Source: Kitasatospora kifunensis
GTDB lineage: Bacteria > Actinomycetota > Actinomycetes > Streptomycetales > Streptomycetaceae
Assembly: GCF_014203855.1 (NCBI RefSeq)
Contig: NZ_JACHJV010000004.1
Span: forward strand, 1-64,000
Direction of reading: 5' to 3'
Length of the DNA: 64,000 nucleotides
Positions 41,215-51,006 of this stretch are shown piece after piece. Numbering within the stretch: the stretch's first letter is position 1; every line of letters starts with the position of its first letter. Position numbers and translations under genes: made by a program. The notes beneath the pieces are model-generated. The model was not told the origin of the DNA and did no database searches. It was given only the letters and a program-made list of their open reading frames with translations.

Positions 41215-43104
41215 ATGGACGGGCTTGAGAGAGAAGTAGACAGCCGCGAGATCGAAGCCATCATCGGGAGGGAGACCAGCCAGCTCGCCCAGCTGGTGCT
41301 GACCCTCGCGGTGATGGGGGCTCAGCAGGTCTCGCGGGCCCGGCAGGAGAAGTGGGAGCAGGAACGCGAAGCAGCCGCCGAGCAGCTGTGGCGGGAGCGG
41401 GCAGCCGCTGAACCACTGCTTCGCGCCGTGTACGACGACCGGTTCTGGAAGAACCTGAAGCCGACACGCGAGGGTATGCAGCCTCTCGGCGATGCGGTGG
41501 GGGTCGCCTGGCAGTGGGGCGGCTCCGACCCGCAGGCCGCCGCCGCCTTCCACTACATCCGCGACAGGGCCAAGGAGGAGGTCGGCGTGGAGATCAAGGG
41601 CGAATTCGTGCCCGTGCTGGACCTGTCGCGCGCCCTGGCCCTCGGCGACCCCGGCCTGCAGAAGCGCCTACACGTCGGGCGGGAGGAAGCCGTGGAGCAG
41701 GGCAGCACCTCCTTCGCCTACCTCATCAGGGATCCGGCCGACCCCGACCAGTTCATCGCCACTGGGGAGGCCCGGGGGCCGGGCTGGGAAGACCCCCGGG
41801 TGCTGGCCGCGAACACCCTGAGCGAGTGGGCCGCTGCCCGGGGAACGCCGCTCGACGCCAGCCTGACCATCGAGGTCACGGAGAACACCGGAACCGGTGG
41901 CCGCCTGCTGGCCACGGTCAGCGGCTCGGACGTCGCCGCGATCCTCGCGGCCGACATCGAGCGGCAACGACGGCTGATCACCGGCGAGATCGAAGCGGAG
42001 CCAGCGCAGGTGATCCACGCGCTGCATGCCGAGATCGGCCGGCTCGGCACCCGAGCCGATGAGCGCCAGGCCGACCTGCATGCTCTGGAAGACGGCAGTA
42101 AGCCCGCCGACCCCGCGCTCCCCGCGGGCGAGCGCGAGCAGCAGATCTCCGACGCACAGCGCGACGTGGTCCGCCTTCGGACCGAGCAGGCACGCCTCGC
42201 GATCTTCGTGCAGGCCGAGCAGGCCCGCGCCCGGGGAGAGGACCCCGACTTCGTCTTCCCCTCCCTCGCGGTGCAGGACAAGCTGCAGCAGGGCTGGATG
42301 GCCACAGCGACGCCAGAGGCAGCGGCAGGTCTGTGGGCCCAGGTCCAGGCCTGGGACACCAAGGCCGCGGGCGAGTCCAAGACAGCCGCGCTGGCCGCCT
42401 TGGACGACCAGCTGGTCCAGCACTACGGCATCGTGCTGTCGGAAGGCACCACCCTGTCGCAGGCCTCGGCGGCCCTGCGCGACCTCTCCGAGGCCGGCAC
42501 CGGTCCCGGGTCGGAGGAGGCGCGCCAGCGTGCGCTGGAGCTCCACAGCCGTGCCGTCAAGGACATCGGGAAGGCAGTCCTCATCGAAGCGGAGGTGAGC
42601 AGGTTGAAGCTGGACAAGGACCCTGACCCGGCGCGGATCGCGGCGCTCGACGGCGACGCGAGCCGCTTGCGTGCGTCGGCTTCGGCGGACAGCGCGGCTG
42701 CCGACCTGGCGGAACGCGACGCAGCAGTGACCGCCGCAGGATCCCCCGAGTTCTCCGCAGCCGACCGCGCCGAGGCCGCCGCCATCAGCGCGACGATGTT
42801 CGAAGACGACCTTGAATGGGAGGCGCTGTCGAGGGAACGGCCGACAGCAGCGCCCCGGGAGGCTACGACGGCCTCACCGGCTGCCGGGAGCCAGCGCGCT
42901 GGCGCCAAGCTCGCGGCCAAGGCCGAGGCGGCTCTGAAGGAAGTGCCGGCCGAGAAGGGGGCCGCCGCCGTCGCCGTCGCCGCCCTGGGCGAAGGCACCC
43001 GGCCGGAGAAGGCCGTCCGCCAGAGTGGCCAGGCCAAGCTCACGAGCACCGCCGCGCCCTCCGCCGCCGTCGGTACGAAGCGCACGCCCGAGGCTGGCCG
43101 CTGA
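41215..43104 (+). CDS. coiled-coil transfer-region protein, unknown
   Basis: The 629-residue protein has one hydrophobic stretch near residues 22-38 (LAQLVLTLAVMGAQ) and then long helical, charged segments: coiled coil near 40-65, 255-345 and 450-560, and an Ala/Lys-rich tail. GAGGGAG lies 5-6 bases before the ATG. It follows the giant gene in the same direction and ends at a bidirectional terminator facing the secretion operon. No family was recognised; a link to DNA transfer is inferred from place. Confidence 0.65.
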   Translation: MDGLEREVDSREIEAIIGRETSQLAQLVLTLAVMGAQQVSRARQEKWEQEREAAAEQLWRERAAAEPLLRAVYDDRFWKNLKPTREGMQPLGDAVGVAWQWGGSDPQAAAAFHYIRDRAKEEVGVEIKGEFVPVLDLSRALALGDPGLQKRLHVGREEAVEQGSTSFAYLIRDPADPDQFIATGEARGPGWEDPRVLAANTLSEWAAARGTPLDASLTIEVTENTGTGGRLLATVSGSDVAAILAADIERQRRLITGEIEAEPAQVIHALHAEIGRLGTRADERQADLHALEDGSKPADPALPAGEREQQISDAQRDVVRLRTEQARLAIFVQAEQARARGEDPDFVFPSLAVQDKLQQGWMATATPEAAAGLWAQVQAWDTKAAGESKTAALAALDDQLVQHYGIVLSEGTTLSQASAALRDLSEAGTGPGSEEARQRALELHSRAVKDIGKAVLIEAEVSRLKLDKDPDPARIAALDGDASRLRASASADSAAADLAERDAAVTAAGSPEFSAADRAEAAAISATMFEDDLEWEALSRERPTAAPREATTASPAAGSQRAGAKLAAKAEAALKEVPAEKGAAAVAVAALGEGTRPEKAVRQSGQAKLTSTAAPSAAVGTKRTPEAGR

Positions 43105-43116
43105 CCCACGCCGCAC

Positions 43117-43160
43117 ATGGAGATGGCCCCGACGAAGGGATTCGTCGGGGCCATCTCCAT
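43117..43160. terminator. 20-bp hairpin, bidirectional terminator
   Basis: Arms at 43117-43136 and 43141-43160 (start ATGGAGATGG) are exact complements around GGGA, between convergent genes ending at 43104 and 43176. Confidence 0.8.
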
Positions 43161-43175
43161 ACAACTGGCGGACGG

Positions 43176-43664
43176 TCAGTCGGCGAGCGCCCGGCGCGCC
43201 GCCGCGGTGGTGCTGAACGCGGTGCCCAGCCACAGCCGCGGGTCGGCCCGGTTGACCGGCAGCGGGTCCAACGGGTGCTTGCTGTGCCCGTCGGTGGGGG
43301 AGCAGGCAGCGAAGGGGCCGGTGTCCGGGTTGAGCAGCACGCCCAGGTGCGGATCAGCATGGTGCAGCCACCACGACGAGCTGCCCAGCGCACCTTCCAG
43401 GCGAAGGTGCTCCCACGACCGCCACATGGCGTTGAGGCGGCTGATCGCCTCGGCGTGCAGGAACCAGTCGGGGCACCAAGTCAGCGAAGTGCCGTTGAGG
43501 CGCCGGCAGATCAGCGGCGAGAGGTACTCGACCACGAAGTCCTCGACGTTGTCGAAGATCGGCTGGGCCTCGTCGTCCTCGGCACCGCCGTCCCCACCGC
43601 CCGCACCAGGATCCGGGGGGCTGTCGTCCAGGAGCTCGTCCAAGTCGTCGTCGGTCATCGTCAT
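43176..43664 (-). CDS. DUF4913 family protein
   Basis: The 162-residue protein has an acidic, disordered N terminus (about 35 residues) and then a domain with WCPDWFLHAEAISRLNAMWR, a WEHLR turn, HHADPHLGVL and GPFAAC, the pattern of DUF4913. This family is common in actinobacterial conjugative elements and often lies beside the coupling-protein gene, as here. The ATG overlaps the stop of the VirD4-like gene by 4 bases. The function is unknown; a helper of the coupling protein is a fair guess. Confidence 0.75.
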   Translation of the reverse strand: MTMTDDDLDELLDDSPPDPGAGGGDGGAEDDEAQPIFDNVEDFVVEYLSPLICRRLNGTSLTWCPDWFLHAEAISRLNAMWRSWEHLRLEGALGSSSWWLHHADPHLGVLLNPDTGPFAACSPTDGHSKHPLDPLPVNRADPRLWLGTAFSTTAAARRALAD

Positions 43665-45415
43665 GCGGCTTTCTCTCCCGGGTCGTAGAGGGCGAGGGAG
43701 GCCCGGACGGCTTCAGCGTGCGGCCCTTCCCACCAGGGGACGGTCTCCACCAGCACCATCGGGGTGCCGGACGCCTGCACCAGGGCCCGGCCTTGCGGCA
43801 TCGAGGAGAGGTCCGAGATGCCGAGGACCTGCTCGGAGCGGGTGGAGTGGCTGTGGGAGGTGCTGCCGCCGAACAGGCCGCCGCCTTGACCGCCGCCTCC
43901 GCTGGACGTCGAGAAGGTGTCGACCTCGAACATCCCTGCGAACTGCGACAGGTCGCCGAGGAAGCGGGCATCGGAGACACCACCGCCGTAGACACGGACG
44001 TTGGCGGCCGACCAGAGCTTGCTCATACCCTTCTCGCCCCACACCTCGACGCCCTGGTCCCAGCTCTGCAGGATCGTCATGAGGATGATGCCGCGCGAGC
44101 CGTAGTGGCTGTAGAGGTCGGGCAGGTCCGTCCAGCGGCAGACGTTCGCGGCCTCGTCCAGGACACCGAGCATCGGCACCTTCAGCCGGCCGCCGCGCAT
44201 GTCGGTGGCCGCTTCCTCCGCCGCCTCGACCACCGCGACGGTCAGCGCGGTCACCAGCGGCCCGGCACTGCCCTTCCCCTCCCGGGACAAGGAGTACAGG
44301 GTGTCCTTCGACAGCGCGAACTCGGCGGGCTTGAACTCTGGTCGCTTCGGGCCCCGCCCCGGGGTGATCCACGGGTGGATGGCTGGGTTGACCAGGCAGG
44401 ACGCCATCTGCAGCGCGGTGCCATAAATGCCACCGCGCTGCTTCTCCGGGAACGCGATCGTGCCGGCGACCGAATCGGCCGGCATGATGTGGCCCGCCGC
44501 TCGCAGGATCCGCACCGGCTCGTCGTCCTTGGGACGGGTCAGCCAGGTGTAGACCTGGGTGATCGGCTGGTCGTCCACGGCGGCGGCCAGCAGCAGCCAG
44601 GACAGCAGGTCCTCACCGGCCGGGGTGAAGTAGGCGTCCGTTTTCGCACCGGTGACCGCGCTGCCGGCCGCGAAGTGCCCGCCCAGGGTACGCGCGGTGG
44701 TCACGTCGGTGACGTAGCTCAGCGGGTTCCACCACCAGGTCGGCTTCTCCTTCGCCCGGCCCTGCGGGTCGAACACCCACACCGTGCCGTTCTTGCTGCG
44801 CGGCCCCCGCGTCAGGTCCACGATGTCGCGCTTGTTGCTCGTCGCGAGCACCGGACCCGGCGCCGCCAAGATCGCGGGCACCGCACGCCGCGTGGTCTTG
44901 CCGGTACGCGGACCCCAGATGTCCACGTGCATGTCCTCCCAGCTCCCGAACAGCGACTGACCGCCGGGGATGGACCGCCCGATGAACACCCCCGGGAACT
45001 CCTTCGCGGAGGCCATGCCCAGCCGGGCGGCGACCGCGATCGCACCCCGGAGGTTCAGCTTGGAGATCTCCCGTCCCTTGCCCAGGTAGCGCCCCGCCTT
45101 GTCGATCTTCGGCCGCTTGCCGCGGCGGCTCAACTGCCAGGCCGCCAGGGAAGCCACCACGAGCACCACGACCACCTCGACCACGGCGATCACGGTCGCC
45201 CAGCCACCCGGCCAGTGGTAGCTGCCCCTGACCAGGCTGATCGCGAACACGAACGGGTTGGCCGCAGGACCCACGCCCCGCCCGTTGAGAGCACACCCGG
45301 CCGCCGCAGCCAGCCACGCCCCGGTGGCCGCAGCGACTATCAGCAGCATCGCCCCGAGGAAGACGAACGGAGCGACGTCCGCTCCAGGCCCGCGCCGGCC
45401 CTCGGTCGCCGTCAC
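43661..45415 (-). CDS. VirD4/TraG-like type IV coupling protein
   Basis: The 584-residue membrane ATPase has two N-terminal TM segments (about 17-40 and 72-94), Walker A GPRTGKTT at 168-175 and Walker B GVLDEAANV near 395. A Gly/Ser-rich segment with SHSHS lies near 520-545. Coupling proteins bring the relaxase-DNA complex to the secretion channel and pump DNA with ATP. GTG 45415 is chosen because it overlaps the stop of the VirB4-like gene (GTGA) and gives an N terminus that leads directly into TM1. It belongs to the seven-gene minus-strand operon. Confidence 0.88.
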   Translation of the reverse strand: MTATEGRRGPGADVAPFVFLGAMLLIVAAATGAWLAAAAGCALNGRGVGPAANPFVFAISLVRGSYHWPGGWATVIAVVEVVVVLVVASLAAWQLSRRGKRPKIDKAGRYLGKGREISKLNLRGAIAVAARLGMASAKEFPGVFIGRSIPGGQSLFGSWEDMHVDIWGPRTGKTTRRAVPAILAAPGPVLATSNKRDIVDLTRGPRSKNGTVWVFDPQGRAKEKPTWWWNPLSYVTDVTTARTLGGHFAAGSAVTGAKTDAYFTPAGEDLLSWLLLAAAVDDQPITQVYTWLTRPKDDEPVRILRAAGHIMPADSVAGTIAFPEKQRGGIYGTALQMASCLVNPAIHPWITPGRGPKRPEFKPAEFALSKDTLYSLSREGKGSAGPLVTALTVAVVEAAEEAATDMRGGRLKVPMLGVLDEAANVCRWTDLPDLYSHYGSRGIILMTILQSWDQGVEVWGEKGMSKLWSAANVRVYGGGVSDARFLGDLSQFAGMFEVDTFSTSSGGGGQGGGLFGGSTSHSHSTRSEQVLGISDLSSMPQGRALVQASGTPMVLVETVPWWEGPHAEAVRASLALYDPGEKAA

Positions 45416-46878
45416 GTCTGCGCCCACTTCCGGTTGGTGTCGTTGATGTCGCGCTCGGCTTCCGTCAGCTTGATCTTCACCGGGATACCGGGCCGGCCGC
45501 CAACCTTGATCAAGAAATTGCCCTGCCCAGCAGGCTTCGCCTCCCTGTCCAGGGCCGAGTCCCAGGCCGGCGGAGTCGACCAGCCGACCAGAAGCTCCCT
45601 CTCCACGCTCGACATGCCCACCACCTGACTCAGCTGCGCCATCTCGGCCTCCGGGAGGCCACCGGCGATCACCATGCCCGCCCGCTCGGCGAAACCCTTG
45701 GCCTTCATCCGGTCGTGCTCGTCGGGCAGAGCGAGAAGGTCCGACATGGTGTGCGTGATCATCGCGGTACCCACGCCGCGCTGCCGGTTGAGCCGGGTCA
45801 GCGCGTCGACCCGGTCGACCAGGCCGCGGCCTGCGCGAAGAACGCGCCACAACTCGTCCATGATCACGAAGTAGTGGCGCTGCGGGGCGAGGCCGGCGTC
45901 CGCCAACGCCTGCACGGCGGAGATCGTCCCGAACCCGTAGGACCAGCACGAGAGCAGCGCGGCGGCCTGCAGCAGCGCCTCGGAGTCGTCGATCGCGGAC
46001 ACGTCGAAGACAACCGGCTTGTCGGTGCGCATCGGCACCGACGTAGGGCGGGAGAACATGTCGCCCAGGCGCCCGGTGCCGCACAGCGCGGTCAGGGACG
46101 CCTCCAGGTTCTCGGTCGCATTCAGGTAGCGCCCGCGGTCGCCCCGGTCGAGAGCGATCATCCGCAGTTGCTCGGGCGCGTCCTTGACGACCTGCAGCAG
46201 GTCTGCCATCACCGGGGCGTCTGCCTGGTGGCGCTCGTCCAGGATGTTGAGTGCCGCAGCGATCAGTGTCTCCTCGCGGTCCGTCGGCGGCTCGCCCCGC
46301 AGGATGGTCAGCAGCGCGGAGACCGCGTTGAGCCGCCGGCCGTGCGCGTCGGCGATCACCGCGCGCCGCCGATCGCCTGTCAGCCGGGCGGCGGCAGCGG
46401 TCGCCTCGCCCGGGTCCAGGACGTTGAGGTAGCCGCGGCCCCGACCCAGGGTGATGACCTGGCCGCCCAGCGCCCTGATGAGGTCGACGTAGTCGGGCTT
46501 GAGATCCCCAAAAGCCATGGGGAGCACGCCGTACCCGGCCAGGCCCAGGGCCTGGCGGCGCACCAGGGTGCTCTTGCCCAGACCCGGAAGCCCGAGCACG
46601 AACTCGGACGGGTTGAGCAGCAGCTTGGCCCGCTGGAACCACGAGATCGGGTCGCAGCACAGGCTCGCACCGGTGATGAGGTTCTGCCCGAGCGGGACGC
46701 CGACCATCGGGGTGCCCGAGCCGGCCGCGAACGGCCACAGACCGCAGACCTGCACGGTGGTGCCGCGCCACTCGGCCGGCGCCTCGACGTAGCCGACGGA
46801 CCCGGCACCGTACCCGGGCCAACCGCGGGCCCCAGGCCGCCGCTCGCGAGGCGGGGAGGACAACTGCTTCTTCGACAA
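45412..46878 (-). CDS. VirB4/TraC-like secretion ATPase
   Basis: The 488-residue protein has Walker A GLPGLGKST at 96-104, a Walker B HYFVIMDELWRVL near 325-337 and the late THTMSDLLAL segment typical of VirB4-type ATPases. It is shorter than classical VirB4 because the N-terminal domain is missing; the neighbouring SCO6880-type protein may supply it. TTG 46878 is preferred as start because AGGAG lies 6 bases upstream; GTG 46902 overlaps the previous stop and is the alternative. It should drive assembly of, and substrate passage through, the transfer channel. Confidence 0.85.
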   Translation of the reverse strand: MSKKQLSSPPRERRPGARGWPGYGAGSVGYVEAPAEWRGTTVQVCGLWPFAAGSGTPMVGVPLGQNLITGASLCCDPISWFQRAKLLLNPSEFVLGLPGLGKSTLVRRQALGLAGYGVLPMAFGDLKPDYVDLIRALGGQVITLGRGRGYLNVLDPGEATAAAARLTGDRRRAVIADAHGRRLNAVSALLTILRGEPPTDREETLIAAALNILDERHQADAPVMADLLQVVKDAPEQLRMIALDRGDRGRYLNATENLEASLTALCGTGRLGDMFSRPTSVPMRTDKPVVFDVSAIDDSEALLQAAALLSCWSYGFGTISAVQALADAGLAPQRHYFVIMDELWRVLRAGRGLVDRVDALTRLNRQRGVGTAMITHTMSDLLALPDEHDRMKAKGFAERAGMVIAGGLPEAEMAQLSQVVGMSSVERELLVGWSTPPAWDSALDREAKPAGQGNFLIKVGGRPGIPVKIKLTEAERDINDTNRKWAQT

Positions 46879-46898
46879 CGCCTTCTCCTGACGCCCGG

Positions 46899-48401
46899 TC
46901 ACATGGAGTCGCGGACGGTCTGCGGCACCCGCAGGTGATGGGGCACCACGATCCCGATCGGCAGCGCGGCCGCGAACGCCGAAGCGGCCGAGCCCTTCTG
47001 GATCCGCAGCCGGATCCGGGCCGGCGCCGACAAGTTGTCCACAACAGCCGACACGGCCTTCGGCAGGTCGGCGTGGTCGAGCACCGTCGCCGTCACCACC
47101 AGCCCGAAACGGGTCAGCCCGGCACCGGTGGCCTCCTCCTGGGCCGCCTGCGCGGTCGCGTTGACGGCCACCATGTCGCGCGCGGCCTCGACCTTGGCCT
47201 GCTGGGCCTTGAACAACGCGTTCTTGCGGTCCTCCTCCACGATCCGGGCAGCCTCGCCAGGAGTGTGAGGCCGGTACAGGATGGTGACCCGCTTGCGGAC
47301 CATGTCCGGATGCGGCAGCAGCAGGCTGGTAAGCACCGAGCTGAAGACCGAGCCGCGTGGGGCATCGAACATCGCCCAGGTCATCGACCACGCACCGTCG
47401 TGCCGATACCGGCCGTCCCAGAACTCCTGGGTGGCAACCGGGCCCGCGTCGTCCCAGGTAAGGCCGGAGCCCCCGTCAGCGCGCGCTTCCTCCACCAAGG
47501 TGGCCACCGTCGGGTCGTAGGCCACGCGCACCGCTTCGGCCAAGTCGGTGGCGGTCATCGGCCGCGCGCTTCCAGCCCCGGTCATCGCCAGCGAATCGGT
47601 CAACCCGGGCAGGCGAGTGCCGATGTCCTCCGCCATCTCGTCGGGGCTGCGCCGCGCCGCGCGGCCGCGAGCGGCACCCGAGTACGTCAGCGCGACCCGG
47701 GTGGTGAGCGTGGCCGAGCCAGACGGATACGTCCGCACGACCTCCTCCAGGACCGCCCGCGCCAGCGCCGGAGCGTCCGGGCTCAGGTTGCGCGAGACCT
47801 CCGCATTCAGCCGGGTTCCAGGGTCGGGCGCCGCCTCGATCGTCACGCTGGCACCGACCAGGCTCGGCTCGTACGCCAGGTTCGACAGCCAGTTCCCCCA
47901 GTGCGCGACCCATGTGTCGACCTGGTCCTGGTCCACCAGAGAAGCGCCGTCAGCGTCCGTCGAGATCACCACCGTGTGGTGGTTCAGGGTGGGCAGCGTC
48001 AGCAGCGCGAACGGTCGGCCGTGCGCGTCCTCGCTTTCGGACAGGGTCGACGCGGCGGCCAGACCCGGCAGTTGGCAGGTACCGGCGGGGGTGCGGCCGA
48101 GCGGTCCCGAACGGTAGATGTGCTTGCCGCCGGACTTGCCCACCATCCAGGCCACCCGCGCGGTACCGCGCTGCAGGCCGTTGCGGCCGGCCGCGTCGCG
48201 CAGCAGCATCGGCGCCAGACCCATCGCCAGCAGGACAGCCATGCCCAGCGCCAGCCAGATCGAGATCTTCATCGAGATGATCACGAGGATGAGCCCGACG
48301 ATGAGCACCAGGGTGCCGGCCAGGCCGAGCCCCGCGATACCCGGCGACGTCGGCTTCCTCCAGTTGCCGTACGTACGCGCCTTCACTTCACTGACTGCCA
48401 T
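46899..48401 (-). CDS. SCO6880-family transfer protein
   Basis: The 500-residue protein has a conserved N terminus (RTYGNWRKP), two adjacent TM segments at about 23-65 and a large soluble domain. This is the layout of the SCO6880 family, found next to VirB4-like ATPases in actinobacterial transfer regions; it resembles a PrgI-like membrane part plus the N-terminal domain of VirB4. It has no Walker motif. GGGGGA lies upstream of the ATG at 48401, and the gene overlaps the previous one by 14 bases. It is probably a channel-base component paired with the ATPase that follows. Confidence 0.75.
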   Translation of the reverse strand: MAVSEVKARTYGNWRKPTSPGIAGLGLAGTLVLIVGLILVIISMKISIWLALGMAVLLAMGLAPMLLRDAAGRNGLQRGTARVAWMVGKSGGKHIYRSGPLGRTPAGTCQLPGLAAASTLSESEDAHGRPFALLTLPTLNHHTVVISTDADGASLVDQDQVDTWVAHWGNWLSNLAYEPSLVGASVTIEAAPDPGTRLNAEVSRNLSPDAPALARAVLEEVVRTYPSGSATLTTRVALTYSGAARGRAARRSPDEMAEDIGTRLPGLTDSLAMTGAGSARPMTATDLAEAVRVAYDPTVATLVEEARADGGSGLTWDDAGPVATQEFWDGRYRHDGAWSMTWAMFDAPRGSVFSSVLTSLLLPHPDMVRKRVTILYRPHTPGEAARIVEEDRKNALFKAQQAKVEAARDMVAVNATAQAAQEEATGAGLTRFGLVVTATVLDHADLPKAVSAVVDNLSAPARIRLRIQKGSAASAFAAALPIGIVVPHHLRVPQTVRDSM

Positions 48402-49599
48402 CGGGTCCCCCGCTCGTTCCTCCGCTACCGGCTGCGCCGTCCGCGACCTTCTTGACCGTCTTCGCCGCCTCGGTGGCAACGGTGGCCGCGGCTCCGACGG
48501 GGTTGACCTTGGCCGCAGTCGCGCCGGCCTTGGCTGCGGCTGCCCCTGCCCCCTGAGCAGCCCCCTGCGCAGCGGGGGCACTCTGTGAGGGAACAGTCTT
48601 GGAGCCCTGGGGAGCGGAGCCCTTGTTGCCCCCGCCACCACCTCGGCCACTTGCCCCGCCGCCGCCCGACTTCGCGCCGGAGATCGCCTTCGCGCCGGAC
48701 GCGAGGGACGAAGCGGCACCGAGGGCTCCGCCGGCGCCGCCGCTGCCGCCGCCGGCCTTGTCGACCATCGGGACGAGCAGCCGCATCATCGCCGGGAGGG
48801 CGATCACGGCGAGGATCAGCATGATGATGCCGGCGACCGAGACGATGAGCCCGTTGGAACTCTGGTTCGTCTTCAGGGAGCTGATCATCTTGAAGGCGGC
48901 GGCGTACACCACGGCGGCCACCGGCTTATACAGGATGAAGGCCAGCATCCACGCGCAGATCTTCTTGAACCAGTTCTGCCCGGTCGCGGTGGTCGACGCC
49001 GCGGCGCTCAGCGGCAGCACGCCCATCAGCAGGATCAGCATCGCGGTTCGGACCAGCATCAGACCGACCTGGAACAGGCAGGCCAGAGTGGCGACCTGCG
49101 CCAGACCCAACGCGAGCAAGGGCCCGCCCGAGCTGTTGGTGATGACGAGCCAGCCGACGATCGAGTTGCCGAAGTCCTGCCCCTGGAGCGCCTGATTGAT
49201 GATCCACTCGGAGAAGGAGTCACCCGCCGAGGTCAGCAGGACCAGCCCCGTGTAGGCGGCGCTGGTAACGACCGCCAGGTTCACCATCCCCTTGACGGCG
49301 TCGATCGCGGGCTCCGCCCGACGCTGCAGGGCAATCCGCCCGGCAGCCAGGAGGAGCGACAACACGCCCACCCACATGGTGAGCCACGAGAGGTGGTCCC
49401 AGACCCACTGGATCGTGCCGTCCCCGACGAATCCTGCCGTCGGGACCTTGACCCACCAGGAGACCACCGTGCCGGCCACATCGCCGACCATCTGTATGGA
49501 CCACTGGACGAACTGAGCCACCACGCTCACCCCGACGTCGGTGGCACCGGACTCGATGCAGTCCCCCCAGTTGACGGGGTTCCAACACGTACCGGACAC
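48388..49599 (-). CDS. VirB6/TrbL-like polytopic membrane protein
   Basis: The 403-residue protein has about six to seven TM segments between residues 30 and 275 and a Gly/Ala/Ser/Lys-rich C-terminal tail of about 125 residues. The N terminus has two Cys (GTCWNPVNWGDC) likely to lie outside the membrane. This is the architecture of TrbL/VirB6 proteins that form the inner-membrane part of the channel. It starts 3 bases after the VirB8-like gene ends and overlaps the next gene by 14 bases. Confidence 0.8.
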   Translation of the reverse strand: MSGTCWNPVNWGDCIESGATDVGVSVVAQFVQWSIQMVGDVAGTVVSWWVKVPTAGFVGDGTIQWVWDHLSWLTMWVGVLSLLLAAGRIALQRRAEPAIDAVKGMVNLAVVTSAAYTGLVLLTSAGDSFSEWIINQALQGQDFGNSIVGWLVITNSSGGPLLALGLAQVATLACLFQVGLMLVRTAMLILLMGVLPLSAAASTTATGQNWFKKICAWMLAFILYKPVAAVVYAAAFKMISSLKTNQSSNGLIVSVAGIIMLILAVIALPAMMRLLVPMVDKAGGGSGGAGGALGAASSLASGAKAISGAKSGGGGASGRGGGGGNKGSAPQGSKTVPSQSAPAAQGAAQGAGAAAAKAGATAAKVNPVGAAATVATEAAKTVKKVADGAAGSGGTSGGPDGSQ

Positions 49600-49602
49600 G
49601 GC

Positions 49603-50400
49603 TCAGCTACCCGTCGGACTGAAGGGGATGTAGCCGGCCAGCGTGTTCAGGGCCCGGTACGACGAGGACTGCTGACCGTCCGTCGTCATCTTCTGCCGCC
49701 AGTCCCCGTTCGACCACACCGCAGTCAGGAGAATCGACTTGTAGCCGCTGGCAGGGAAGGACAGGACCACATCGACCACCGCGGTATCCGAGGTGTAGGA
49801 CACCACGTTGAAGCCGGCGTACTGCGCGAGGGAGGCCTGCGGGGGAGTCGCGCCGTTGCCCCGGCTGGCGGCGACGAAGCCGGAGTACGTGTCACGCTCG
49901 GGCCCCGGCAGCACCTCCTGCTCGACCACGGAACGCCAGTCAGTGGCGTTCGCCGACCGGACCGAGGAGTTCATCAACGCGATCACCGCGCCGCGGGGGG
50001 TGTGCGCGTAGCACCGTGCCACGTCACCCGAGACGACCGCCGGTCCGGACTGCTTGGACACCGGCAGCTGGTAGGACCCGAACGCCGCCCAGGTGACGTC
50101 ACCAGCGAACGACCTCTGGTCGGGCTGTGCCTGGCTGGTGTCCGCCAGCTGCGGGCAATCGCTGCTGGACGCCGTCGAGGGCAACGCCCCGGACGACGGG
50201 GCTGCGGCGGTAGGCGTTGCGTTCGGGGCCGGCAGGGCGGCGGGGGAGTGCTTGCTGCTCCCTCCGCTGAAGCCGACCCAGACGCCCGCGAGGGCGACAA
50301 CGCTGAGGACTCCTACGGCTGCGAAGGCGGTGCCCGGTGAGCCCCACCAGCCTCCCGTACGGTCCTTGGGCTCGGCAGGTGGTGCCTGGTGATCAGTCAT
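49603..50400 (-). CDS. VirB8-like membrane-anchored protein
   Basis: The 265-residue protein has a short cytoplasmic N terminus, one TM segment at about 27-46, a Ser/Ala/Pro linker and an extracytoplasmic domain of about 170 residues with the alternation of helices and strands of an NTF2-like fold (VIALMNSSVRSANATDW, VVDVVLSFP, ILLTAVWSNGDWRQK). VirB8/TcpC proteins have this plan and organise the channel. The match is structural in appearance, not by motif. It is the second gene of the operon, 43 bases after the pilin-like gene. Confidence 0.7.
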   Translation of the reverse strand: MTDHQAPPAEPKDRTGGWWGSPGTAFAAVGVLSVVALAGVWVGFSGGSSKHSPAALPAPNATPTAAAPSSGALPSTASSSDCPQLADTSQAQPDQRSFAGDVTWAAFGSYQLPVSKQSGPAVVSGDVARCYAHTPRGAVIALMNSSVRSANATDWRSVVEQEVLPGPERDTYSGFVAASRGNGATPPQASLAQYAGFNVVSYTSDTAVVDVVLSFPASGYKSILLTAVWSNGDWRQKMTTDGQQSSSYRALNTLAGYIPFSPTGS

Positions 50401-50443
50401 ATCAGTTTCTCCATCGTGCGAGCCGCGGTGAGAGGCCTCAGTG

Positions 50444-50755
50444 TCAGGCCATCATTCCGACGATGGAGGAGGCGACGCCGACCAGGATGGAGGCGCCCAG
50501 GACCCAGGCGAGTCCGGTCGCGTGCTCGCCCGCCTCGCCCCTGCGGTGGTTCAGGGCCATCTTTCCGGCGGAGACGAGGATGCCGACCACGCACGCCAGG
50601 GTGACGCCCCAGGCGACCCAGCCCACGATCGTCTGCAGCTTGTCGAATCCGGGCGGAGCGGCCCCTGTCCCCGGGTTGAACGGGGCGTTCGTCGGCGCGT
50701 TGTCGGCGAGGATGCTGCTGTGTTCGTGCACAGCGGTCAGCAGGTCGTGCAGCAT
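50444..50755 (-). CDS. VirB2/pilin-like small membrane protein
   Basis: The 103-residue protein has a soluble first half and two TM segments (about 43-62 and 82-101) joined by a short basic loop (NHRRGEAGEH), as in TrbC/VirB2-type subunits. The ATG 50755 has GGGGGCA upstream; longer frames reach back to 51034 but enter the divergent promoter region with poor codon use. It is the first gene of the secretion operon. Confidence 0.65.
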   Translation of the reverse strand: MLHDLLTAVHEHSSILADNAPTNAPFNPGTGAAPPGFDKLQTIVGWVAWGVTLACVVGILVSAGKMALNHRRGEAGEHATGLAWVLGASILVGVASSIVGMMA

Positions 50756-51006
50756 GGTTCTGCCCCCGGTGATCTCGGATCTGTCCAGCACAACGAGGAC
50801 GGGGAGAGCCGTCCCAAGATGATCTCCCGCATCGTATCCAGCTGATCCTAGATACCTTTCCGGCCAAAGCTGAGGAATTTTCAAACTCGCTGCACCGAGC
50901 GGCTTTTGTTGGCATATGTCCCCAGCCAATGGCACGAGAATGCAGCTCACACAGCTGACGACCTCGGTTATGGTGCAGACGATCAACACGTACGGGGGGC
51001 GACCAG
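50756..51006. other. divergent promoter region of the secretion genes
   Basis: The 251 bases separate the minus-strand secretion operon from the plus-strand wall-hydrolase gene. They are clearly richer in A and T than their surroundings (50820-50970), as expected for back-to-back promoters. TATGGT at 50969-50974 is a possible -10 box for the plus-strand gene; I could not fix the others. Confidence 0.45.
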